A stretch of 20,392 bases of DNA from Flavobacterium psychrophilum. Its GTDB lineage: Bacteria > Bacteroidota > Bacteroidia > Flavobacteriales > Flavobacteriaceae. A program made the position numbers and the translations under genes. Positions 1 through 5,692 of this stretch are shown here, one piece after another. Position 1 is the stretch's first letter. Each line of letters starts with the position of its first letter. The notes under the pieces are model-generated. The model was not told the origin of the DNA and did no database searches. It was given only the letters and a program-made list of their open reading frames with translations. The stretch lies in contig CAMDSN010000007.1 of assembly GCA_945907225.1 (NCBI GenBank), forward strand, positions 1 through 20,392. Direction: 5' to 3'.

Positions 1-24
1 AAAACAAAAAGAGTAACAGCACAC

Positions 25-140
25 AACAGCTACTACAACGGATTTGGGCATTTGGCTTAATTGAAAAATGGTTTTGTATTTGGATGTTTAGTGATAACCG
101 AAAAATAAATCTTATTTTAGAACCCAAACCCGCTGTAGTA
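25..140. repeat. Imperfect palindromic repeat, copy A (attC-like)
   Basis: The outer arms are 31-48 and 123-140. The reverse complement of the second arm matches the first at 16 of 18 bases (arm core TACTACA-CGG-TTTGGG), with a loop of about 74 bases. An AACAGC box (25-30) precedes the left arm, and the loop begins with a conserved block at 56-77. Copy B at 1005-1145 has the same AACAGC box, the same 25-base spacing and the same loop block (20 of 22 identical), but different arm sequences. Large imperfect palindromes with variable arms and a conserved plan are how integron attC sites look. I see no clean GTTRRRY core here, so the attC reading is inference. It could also be a non-autonomous flavobacterial interspersed repeat. 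Confidence 0.7.
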
Positions 141-148
141 CCAGAACG

Positions 149-414
149 ATGGAACGCAATCCGTTTTACGGAAAGTTGCTCCGCTCTTCGAGCTCTCGCC
201 CCTTTCCACGTCTTTGCCTTCCATCGGTGGCGCTTAACCCTATTTCTTTAACAAACGCGGACTGCGTCCATCATGCGTTTGAAGAAATTGGGCTCATAAA
301 AAAATCTTTCCCTTTTAGTGAAATAAATTTCCCTAAAATCATATTTTTTTACGAACTTCGTCAAGCGCCACCGATAGGGCATTTCTCAAAAAATCTGCAA
401 AAAAAGATATTCGC
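149..414. other. Structured, probably non-coding spacer upstream of the toxin-antitoxin operon
   Basis: This stretch between repeat copy A and the toxin-antitoxin operon is locally richer in GC (about 150-275) than its surroundings. It holds a perfect 13-bp inverted repeat, 223-235 (ATCGGTGGCGCTT) with 363-375. Inside it is a nested hairpin: CAAACGC at 252-258 pairs with GCGTTTG at 275-281, and GGAC-TGC-GTCC at 259-269 folds within. A 99-codon open frame crosses it, but its product is Pro/Ser/Arg-rich, resembles no family I recognise, and lies across these palindromes, so I do not call it a gene. It may be a decayed cassette, a structured RNA, or a second palindromic element. Confidence 0.45.
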
Positions 415-436
415 ATACCAAAAATTGGTATATTTG
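415..436 (+). promoter_or_regulatory. Toxin-antitoxin promoter with overlapping operator palindrome
   Basis: TATATTTG at 429-436 matches the Bacteroidota -7 consensus TANNTTTG and ends 18 bases before the antitoxin ATG, the same gap seen for other genes in the window. A perfect palindrome ATACCAA-AAA-TTGGTAT (415-431) overlaps the box's left edge. ParD-type antitoxins bind palindromes in their own promoters through the ribbon-helix-helix domain, so this is the likely autoregulatory operator. No good -33 TTG is visible. Confidence 0.5.
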
Positions 437-454
437 AGTTTTAAATGAAAAGTT

Positions 455-697
455 ATGGCAAAGAACACATCAATTTTATTAGGAGATTATTTTGAGAGTT
501 TTATTAGTGATGAGATTTCTTCAGGACGTTTTAGTTCTGCAAGTGAAGTTGTACGCACAGCTTTAAGATTGCTAGAACTAGAAGAACAAAAAATAAAGAA
601 ATTTAGAGACGAAATTGAAATCGGCGAGAAAAGTGGAATGGTTTCAAATTTTGATTCTGAAGCTCATTTGGCCAAACTTCATAAAAAGCATTTATGA
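455..697 (+). CDS. parD: ParD-type antitoxin (ribbon-helix-helix)
   Basis: This is an 80-aa protein with the ParD layout. Residues 1-45 form the ribbon-helix-helix DNA-binding domain: a short N-terminal strand ([15 protein letters not shown]), then the family signature [19 protein letters not shown]. Residues 46-80 are a charged tail that in this family wraps the toxin. It neutralises the downstream ParE toxin in the cytoplasm and is expected to repress its own promoter at the palindrome just upstream. The ATG at 455 lies 18 bases after a TANNTTTG box. Its stop overlaps the toxin start in an ATGA (694-697), which implies translational coupling. The full family length is present with no sign of decay. 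The pair sits between two palindromic repeats, which suggests acquisition as a unit. The family call is strong; the exact target of the partner is unknown. Confidence 0.88.
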   Translation: MAKNTSILLGDYFESFISDEISSGRFSSASEVVRTALRLLELEEQKIKKFRDEIEIGEKSGMVSNFDSEAHLAKLHKKHL

Positions 698-990
698 AAA
701 ATGAATATCGCATAAGTGCAAAAGCTTTAGAAGATATAGACAAAATTTGGCTTTACACTTTAGAAAATTGGTCACTAAATCAAGCTAATCACTATTATCG
801 ACTAATTTATCAAGAAATAGAATTTATTCTCGAAGATTTTGAGGGAGGAAAAGATATTGGAGAAATTAAGTCGGGTTATAGACAATTTAGAGTAAAATCA
901 CATCTTATTATCTACAAGAAAGCAGAAGATGGAATTGTGGAAATTGTTAGATTGTTGCATCAGATGATGGATATTCCTAATCAACTATGA
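694..990 (+). CDS. parE: ParE-type toxin (RelE/ParE superfamily)
   Basis: This 98-aa basic protein has the ParE pattern: N-terminal strand [18 protein letters not shown], a helical hairpin containing [10 protein letters not shown], then the C-terminal strands [15 protein letters not shown] and [12 protein letters not shown]. The GYR...SH.I.Y and RLLHQ..D signatures are typical of ParE proteins. Characterised ParE toxins poison DNA gyrase, whereas RelE relatives cut mRNA on ribosomes. Sequence alone favours the ParE side but does not prove the target. It begins inside the antitoxin stop codon (ATGA), the usual order of antitoxin first. Its own stop is 14 bases before the AACAGC box of repeat copy B, the way a cassette gene ends just short of its attC site. 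The length is normal and no frameshift is seen. Confidence 0.87.
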   Translation: MKNEYRISAKALEDIDKIWLYTLENWSLNQANHYYRLIYQEIEFILEDFEGGKDIGEIKSGYRQFRVKSHLIIYKKAEDGIVEIVRLLHQMMDIPNQL

Positions 991-1004
991 ACGAAACGGC
1001 ATAT

Positions 1005-1145
1005 AACAGCAGTTTGCAAAAATGGCGGGTCTAGACTTAATTTAAAGATGGTTTTGTTTTCTAAAGACAGTTTTGTGGTTAAACAAACATTAGTTTTCAA
1101 ATGAATTTTTGTGGAAAGAGTCCTGCCTTTTGGCTAGTTGCAAAC
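1005..1145. repeat. Imperfect palindromic repeat, copy B (attC-like)
   Basis: The outer arms GTTTGCAA (1012-1019) and TTGCAAAC (1138-1145) are perfectly complementary. The inner arms 1024-1032 (GGCGGGTCT) and 1119-1127 pair at 7 of 9 positions. The spacers between outer and inner arms differ in length, 4 bases on the left and 10 on the right, giving an asymmetric two-box stem like the R/L boxes of attC. The loop starts with a block (1036-1057) that matches copy A 56-77 at 20 of 22 positions. The right flank to about 1189 holds nothing else recognised. Confidence 0.7.
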
Positions 1146-1189
1146 CGATAATTTCAGAGCGTAAATAGCCAGATAAAATTATTAAAAGG

Positions 1190-1639
1190 TTATTGTTTTT
1201 TCCTTTTTTCAGAAAAAAATCTAAGTAAAATTTCAGAACATTCATTTTCTAAAATACCCGAAACTACCAACGTCTTTGGGTGTAAAGCAGCCTCTAGTTT
1301 CTTGTATCCTTTTTGTGGATCTGAGGCACCAAAAACCACCTTTGTAATCTGACTCCAATTTAAAGCCCCCGCACACATTTGACAGGGCTCTAATGTAACA
1401 TATAGGGTACATCCTTTTAAATATTTTCCTCCCAAGTAATTTGCGGCCGATGTAATTGCCTGCATTTCGGCATGGGCCGTAACATCATTTAGCATTTCAG
1501 TTAAGTTATGTGCTTTGGCTATTATTTTATTCTCAATTACAATTAATGCACCAACCGGAATTTCATGCCTATCATAAGCTAATTGAGCCTCATAAAGCGC
1601 TTTCTTCATAAAATATTCATCGGTGAAAGGAGTTTCCAT
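1190..1639 (-). CDS. tadA: tRNA-specific adenosine deaminase TadA
   Basis: TadA converts adenosine-34 to inosine in the anticodon of tRNA-Arg(ACG), allowing one tRNA to read three arginine codons. The 149-aa product from this start has the zinc deaminase signature: H56-A-E58 (ligand and proton shuttle) and P85-C86-x-x-C89. The TadA-like TxxAHAEMQAI and TLEPCQMCAGAL contexts separate it from cytidine and guanine deaminases. The frame is open 13 codons further upstream, but METPFTDEYFMKKAL is where TadA proteins normally begin, and the upstream extension is hydrophobic and unlike the family. It is divergent from dxs, with only 37 bases between the two start codons. A TATTTTTG box (1644-1651) lies 4 bases before the ATG, too close for a normal leader, so the true promoter is uncertain. 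Confidence 0.93.
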   Translation of the reverse strand: METPFTDEYFMKKALYEAQLAYDRHEIPVGALIVIENKIIAKAHNLTEMLNDVTAHAEMQAITSAANYLGGKYLKGCTLYVTLEPCQMCAGALNWSQITKVVFGASDPQKGYKKLEAALHPKTLVVSGILENECSEILLRFFSEKRKKQ

Positions 1640-1664
1640 AAAACAAAAATACAATTTCAATTCG

Positions 1665-1672
1665 TACATTTG
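1665..1672 (+). promoter_or_regulatory. Candidate -7 box for dxs
   Basis: TACATTTG fits the Bacteroidota consensus TANNTTTG. It lies 4 bases before the ATG at 1677 and 16 bases before the ATG at 1689. Other candidate boxes in this window sit 17-21 bases from their start codon, so if this box is used, 1689 is the better dxs start. No -33 TTG is evident. Confidence 0.35.
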
Positions 1673-1676
1673 TCTC

Positions 1677-3476
1677 ATGCCTATAAAAATGCTCGAACAT
1701 ATTAACTCTCCAAGTGATTTAAGAAAATTAACAGTTTCTCAATTGCCCGAATTAGCCAAGGAGCTTAGAGAATTCATAATCGATATCGTTGCGGTAAAAG
1801 AAGGTCATTTAGGGGCTTCGCTTGGGGTTGTTGAATTAACAATTGCATTACACTATGTTTTTGACACTCCAAATGACCTCATTGTTTGGGATGTTGGGCA
1901 TCAAGCTTATGGACATAAAATATTAACGGAAAGAAGAAAAAAATTTAACACAAATAGACAACTCGGCGGCATATCAGGTTTTCCTAAACGAACGGAGAGC
2001 GCGTATGATACTTTTGGGACTGGACACTCTTCTACTTCAATTTCGGCAGCCCTTGGAATGGCAATTGCTTCACAGTTAAAAGGAGATCCTAAAAACCATA
2101 TTGCAGTTATTGGAGATGCATCTATAGCCAGTGGAATGGCATTTGAAGGGTTAAATCATGCAGGTGTTACCGATGCCAATTTACTAATAATACTTAATGA
2201 TAACGCTATTGGTATAGATCCAAGTGTGGGCGCCTTTAAAAATTATTTAACTGCTGTAAAAGAGGGTAAAAATCCGAAGCAAAATAATATTATTAAGTCA
2301 TTAAATATTGACTATACGGGCCCAATAGACGGCCATAATATAAGTGCTTTGATACAAGAGTTAGAGCGGTTGAAACAGGTTAAAGGACCTAAATTTTTAC
2401 ATATTGTTACAACCAAAGGGAAAGGATTACAGCAAGCCGAGGAGGATCAAGTTAAATATCATGCTCCGGGTAAATTTGATGCAGAAACGGGGGAGTTATT
2501 AAAAACTTCAAACGAGAATTTACCTCTAAAATTTCAAGATGTTTTTGGCTTAACTTTAGTTGAATTGGCAAAACATAATGAAAAAATTATTGGTATAACT
2601 CCCGCTATGCCTAGTGGAAGTTCTTTGAAATTTATGATGGACGTCTTTCCTAAAAGAGCTTTTGATGTTGGTATTGCAGAACAGCATGCCGTTACGCTAT
2701 CTGCTGGAATGGTGTCACAGGGGATGATTGTGTATTGCGCTATTTATTCTACTTTTTTGCAGCGGGCATATGATCAGATCATTCATGACGTAGCACTTCA
2801 AAACTTACCTGTTATTTTTTGTTTAGATCGTGCAGGATTAGTGGGTGAAGACGGAGCTACCCATCATGGTGTTTTTGATATTGCTTTTTTAAGGTGCATC
2901 CCAAATATGATTATACATGCACCAAAGGATGAAATAGAATTGCAAAATATTTTGTACACTGCCTCTTTAGGTTTAAAAAATCCAATCGCAATTCGCTATC
3001 CACGTGGAAGAGGAAAGAATATAGATTGGAAGTTTCCTTCAGATTTTCAAAAAATTCAAATTGGGAAGGCAAAAAAACTGAGAAAAGGCAAGGGGATTGC
3101 AATTCTTTCTACCGGAACACTTGCGGATAATGTTTCGAAAGCTTTAGATGAAATTGAAGATACAGACCGCTATTTTGCGCATTATCATTTTGGTTTCATA
3201 AAACCGTTGGACGAAAAAAAATTACACAAAATTTGCGATAAATTTGCGACTATAATAACGGTTGAAGATGGTGTTACTACTGGTGGATTTGGAAGTTCTA
3301 TCTTGGAGTTTTCTGCTAAAAATGATTATGTAAATGAGATTTTCCTTTGTGGTGTCCCCGATTATTTTATTGAGCATGGCACTGTAGACGAACTGCAACA
3401 ATTTTGCAATTTAGATGTAGACGGTTTAAAATCTCTCTTTTCGGGTTTGCTAGATGAGGGTTTCGACGAAAATTAA
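1677..3476 (+). CDS. dxs: 1-deoxy-D-xylulose-5-phosphate synthase
   Basis: DXS condenses pyruvate with glyceraldehyde-3-phosphate using thiamine diphosphate, the first step of the MEP isoprenoid pathway; its product also feeds thiamine and pyridoxal synthesis. The 599-aa product shows VGHQAYGHK near residue 73, the ThDP/Mg motif GDASIASGMAFEGLN (146-160) ending in NDNAIG (174-179), the transketolase-like central part GIAEQHAVTLSAGM, and DRAGLVGEDGATHHG, which lines the active site. The C-terminal transketolase domain is complete. Two starts are possible: 1677 (MPIKMLEHI) or 1689 (MLEHINSPSDL). A longer reading from 1623 would run through the tadA start region and is rejected. The stop codon shares a TTAA with the convergent dgt stop, so the two genes overlap by 4 bases. 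Confidence 0.95.
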   Translation: MPIKMLEHINSPSDLRKLTVSQLPELAKELREFIIDIVAVKEGHLGASLGVVELTIALHYVFDTPNDLIVWDVGHQAYGHKILTERRKKFNTNRQLGGISGFPKRTESAYDTFGTGHSSTSISAALGMAIASQLKGDPKNHIAVIGDASIASGMAFEGLNHAGVTDANLLIILNDNAIGIDPSVGAFKNYLTAVKEGKNPKQNNIIKSLNIDYTGPIDGHNISALIQELERLKQVKGPKFLHIVTTKGKGLQQAEEDQVKYHAPGKFDAETGELLKTSNENLPLKFQDVFGLTLVELAKHNEKIIGITPAMPSGSSLKFMMDVFPKRAFDVGIAEQHAVTLSAGMVSQGMIVYCAIYSTFLQRAYDQIIHDVALQNLPVIFCLDRAGLVGEDGATHHGVFDIAFLRCIPNMIIHAPKDEIELQNILYTASLGLKNPIAIRYPRGRGKNIDWKFPSDFQKIQIGKAKKLRKGKGIAILSTGTLADNVSKALDEIEDTDRYFAHYHFGFIKPLDEKKLHKICDKFATIITVEDGVTTGGFGSSILEFSAKNDYVNEIFLCGVPDYFIEHGTVDELQQFCNLDVDGLKSLFSGLLDEGFDEN

Positions 3477-4807
3477 AAGGTTACAATACTATTTAATTGC
3501 AATGCCTTACCATCTGTTAGCATTGAAATAAAATGGCAAATATGTAGTAACCGATCATACAAATTTTCTTTCTCCAGATGATGTTTCTCTGGCAATATTT
3601 TTAATAATAATTTATCATAATTAGTAGCTTTCCCTTCGTGATTATTATTATAAGCGGTTATAAATTTATCTAATAAATTGTTTATTATTTGATAGCCCGA
3701 TAATTCTTTCTCAATCACTTCCCGACTCTGATATATTTTTTTAACACTCAGTTTAATAATATCATCCATTTGAGCTTTGTACTTACTTTTATCCATGAGC
3801 GCAAAATGGAAATTCCCATTTAAAATGGCTTCTTCATTTTCCAGGAAAATTCTAACAGCATCTTGAATTAAGTTACCAATGGCTAGGGCACGTAAATAAC
3901 TTATGCGATCTTCAACAGTAGATAACGTGCTAAATTTTTTGGTATCAATTGTGTCTTTAACTAAATTAATCAGATATTCTAAAGCATAATCTTCAGCGAC
4001 TAGTCCTAAATTAATTCCGTCTTCAAAGTCAATGATAGTATAACAAATGTCATCAGCCGCTTCAACTAAAAATGCGAGGGGATGCCTTTCAAAACTAATA
4101 TTATTTTCTAATTTTTTAGAGATCATGCCCAATTCTTCAGCTACTTCAATAAAAAAAGCTGTGTCAGATTGAAAGAATCCATATTTTTTATCGGAGATAT
4201 TTTGTGTTGGCTTTTTAGGTAAACTCTCTTTGGGATATTTCATGAATGCACCCAAAACGGCGTAGGTCAGTCGTAAGCTTCCTTCAATTCCAGGACGCGA
4301 ACTAGAAAGTACTGAAAAGCCATTTGCATTCCCTTCAAAATCAATTAAATCCTGCCATTCTTTTTTTGTTATTTGGTTTTTGAATTGCTGTCCTTTTCCA
4401 ATAGAAAAATATTCTCCAATAGCTTTTTCGCCCGAATGTCCAAATGGGGGATTTCCAATATCATGGGCTAAAGAAGCAGCTGCAACGACAGCACCAAAAT
4501 CATTTATTTGATATCCATGGATTTCTTTTAAATGAGGATATTTTTCTATAATTTTTTTTCCTACCAATCTGCCAATAGATCTTCCTACTACAGAAACTTC
4601 TAAACTGTGCGTTAGTCGGGTATGCACAAAGTCGGTTTTTGACAGCGGAATGACTTGTGTTTTATCTTGTAAACTTCGAAAAGCTGAGGAGAATATGATA
4701 CGATCATAATCTACTTCAAATCCTAGTCGAGTATCATCTTGCTCAATACGTAAACGCTTGCTTGTATCGCCTTGACGTTTTAATGATAAAAGTTGTTCCC
4801 ATTTCAT
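3473..4807 (-). CDS. dgt: dGTP triphosphohydrolase (dGTPase, HD domain)
   Basis: The enzyme hydrolyses dGTP to deoxyguanosine and triphosphate, controlling the dGTP pool. The 444-aa product carries the HD-superfamily metal site: H67 in RLTHSLE, H115-D116 in LAHDIGNPPFGHSG, and a downstream Asp in EAADDICYTIIDFEDG. The N-terminal segment with RIIFSSAFRSLQDKTQV and LSKTDFVHTRLTHS is typical of type-1 dGTPases. The ATG at 4807 (MKWEQLLSLKR) is chosen over an in-frame TTG at 4831, because homologues begin with this peptide and a TATATTTG box would overlap the TTG. It lies downstream of the RDD and 74-aa genes on the same strand but has its own candidate promoter. It overlaps the convergent dxs by 4 bases. 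Ribonucleotide reductase genes lie 0.9 kb upstream. Confidence 0.93.
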   Translation of the reverse strand: MKWEQLLSLKRQGDTSKRLRIEQDDTRLGFEVDYDRIIFSSAFRSLQDKTQVIPLSKTDFVHTRLTHSLEVSVVGRSIGRLVGKKIIEKYPHLKEIHGYQINDFGAVVAAASLAHDIGNPPFGHSGEKAIGEYFSIGKGQQFKNQITKKEWQDLIDFEGNANGFSVLSSSRPGIEGSLRLTYAVLGAFMKYPKESLPKKPTQNISDKKYGFFQSDTAFFIEVAEELGMISKKLENNISFERHPLAFLVEAADDICYTIIDFEDGINLGLVAEDYALEYLINLVKDTIDTKKFSTLSTVEDRISYLRALAIGNLIQDAVRIFLENEEAILNGNFHFALMDKSKYKAQMDDIIKLSVKKIYQSREVIEKELSGYQIINNLLDKFITAYNNNHEGKATNYDKLLLKILPEKHHLEKENLYDRLLHICHFISMLTDGKALQLNSIVTF

Positions 4808-4828
4808 AGTTGATACAGATTTAAAACA

Positions 4829-4836
4829 CAAATATA
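4829..4836 (-). promoter_or_regulatory. Candidate -7 box for dgt
   Basis: Read on the minus strand this is TATATTTG, a full match to TANNTTTG, ending 21 bases before the dgt ATG. It lies in the 60-base gap after the RDD gene. A 13-base word CTAAAACATATAA (4840-4852) lies just upstream and recurs upstream of the 74-aa gene (5592-5604). No -33 TTG is clear. Confidence 0.4.
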
Positions 4837-4867
4837 GGATTATATGTTTTAGATTAATTACCTGATT

Positions 4868-5359
4868 TTACTTTTGAATTTCATGAAATTCGTTTTTCTT
4901 TTCCTCAAGTAATCTTTTGTTAACTACATAAGTTTTTGATAGTGCGTCATGTAATCCTCGTTTGGGAATCAATAAAAAAGAAATCCAATACAACGGAATT
5001 ATTCGGACAAGAGAGCGAATCATAATCGCTTCGTGACCTGCTTTATTTCCATATTCATCCACAACTATTGTATTCGTAAAAAATTTCCCAACAGTTGTAG
5101 AAGTAATAATTTCTAAAAAATTATAATATAATAATGTAAATGTAGACGTTATGGTATATTGAAGGATATTATTTGTTATAAAACGACCTATAATTTCTTT
5201 CCCCATAGCTGGAGAGGTATTGGCGATATAAATAGTTAAGCCTATAAAAAGCAATACCGATATTGCAATACTATCAATAAAGAAATTTAAAAAGCGCTTG
5301 TCAATTTTCACTAAAAGATCCTCGGTAATTTTAAATCCTTTTTGATTATTTACCTCCAT
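4868..5359 (-). CDS. RDD-family integral membrane protein
   Basis: This 163-aa protein has about three membrane segments (roughly residues 24-46, 67-88 and 117-132). It shows the family layout: K21-R22...D29 at the start of the first segment (KRFLNFFIDS), then TSTTVGKFFTNTIVVDEYGN after the second segment, IMIRSLVRIIPLY, and LHDALSKTYVV at the end. RDD proteins are a broad family of mostly unknown role, some linked to transport or ion tolerance; no substrate can be read from this sequence. It follows the 74-aa gene by 5 bases, so the two are surely cotranscribed, and dgt follows after 60 bases. The family call is firm and the function unknown. Confidence 0.8.
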   Translation of the reverse strand: MEVNNQKGFKITEDLLVKIDKRFLNFFIDSIAISVLLFIGLTIYIANTSPAMGKEIIGRFITNNILQYTITSTFTLLYYNFLEIITSTTVGKFFTNTIVVDEYGNKAGHEAIMIRSLVRIIPLYWISFLLIPKRGLHDALSKTYVVNKRLLEEKKNEFHEIQK

Positions 5360-5364
5360 ATGAA

Positions 5365-5589
5365 TTATTCTTTTTGATTCGCCAAAAAGAAATTTCGAGA
5401 TTTCTTTGGGTATAGATTATAGCTTTTATCGCTTGGGTTTGCAATTACAGTTTTTATATTTATTAGGTCTCCCAATTTAAAACTAGCTTCGGTATATTTA
5501 TAATCTAATAGGTATTCGCCACAAAAATAATTACCGTCTTTATCTTTTTCTATATTTCCTGTGAAAACCCCTTTTTTATCCTTTGACAT
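5365..5589 (-). CDS. Small hypothetical protein, 74 aa
   Basis: I do not recognise this family. The protein is hydrophilic and lysine-rich, with no signal peptide or membrane segment. The middle part, with alternating hydrophobic residues (FCGEYLLDYKY, FKLGDLINIKTVIAN), suggests a small beta-rich fold, and a single Cys is present. It is likely real: an ATG start, a 5-base gap to the RDD gene on the same strand, and codon use like its neighbours. The upstream nrdA terminator (5636-5666) isolates it from nrdA, so it probably starts its own transcript. The word CTAAAACATATAA ends 2 bases before its ATG and is also found upstream of dgt. It might act with the membrane protein that follows. Confidence 0.6.
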   Translation of the reverse strand: MSKDKKGVFTGNIEKDKDGNYFCGEYLLDYKYTEASFKLGDLINIKTVIANPSDKSYNLYPKKSRNFFLANQKE

Positions 5590-5635
5590 GTTTATATGTT
5601 TTAGCGTAATTTCAGAAATTGTTTTTTAGGAGACT

Positions 5636-5666
5636 AAAAAAACAGCAATCAATTGAGAGCTGTTTT
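5636..5666 (-). terminator. Rho-independent terminator after nrdA
   Basis: On the minus strand an 8-bp stem AAAACAGC / GCTGTTTT (5659-5666 with 5639-5646) closes a 12-base loop. It is followed at once by more U residues (A run at 5636-5640 on the plus strand). It lies 27 bases after the nrdA stop and before the 74-aa gene, as expected for the end of the nrdB-nrdA transcript. Confidence 0.7.
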
Positions 5667-5692
5667 ATTTATGGTTACTTTTCTTTTTGCTT

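Larger units (their letters stand above)
25..1010 (+). mobile_element. Candidate repeat-bounded gene cassette carrying parDE
   Basis: One unit runs from the AACAGC box of repeat copy A to the same box of copy B, a period of exactly 980 bases. It contains a structured spacer, a promoter with operator, and a two-gene toxin-antitoxin operon in one direction. Toxin-antitoxin operons with their own promoter are common passengers of integron cassette arrays. No integrase, attI site or transposase lies in the window, and the sequence left of copy A is cut off, so a longer array cannot be judged. The cassette reading is inference from layout. Confidence 0.35.

Noticed and set aside
149..448. 99-codon open frame upstream of parD
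   Set aside because: Product unlike any family I know, low-complexity Pro/Ser/Arg start, and it lies across strong inverted repeats; more likely non-coding.
1623..1676. N-terminal extension of dxs
   Set aside because: It would overlap the tadA start region and adds residues not found at DXS N termini; 1677 or 1689 fits the family.
1640..1678. N-terminal extension of tadA
   Set aside because: The first 13 residues are hydrophobic and not TadA-like; METPFTDEYF is the usual beginning.
4808..4831. TTG start for dgt
   Set aside because: It overlaps the candidate -7 box, and the ATG at 4807 begins the conserved MKWEQLLSLKR peptide.
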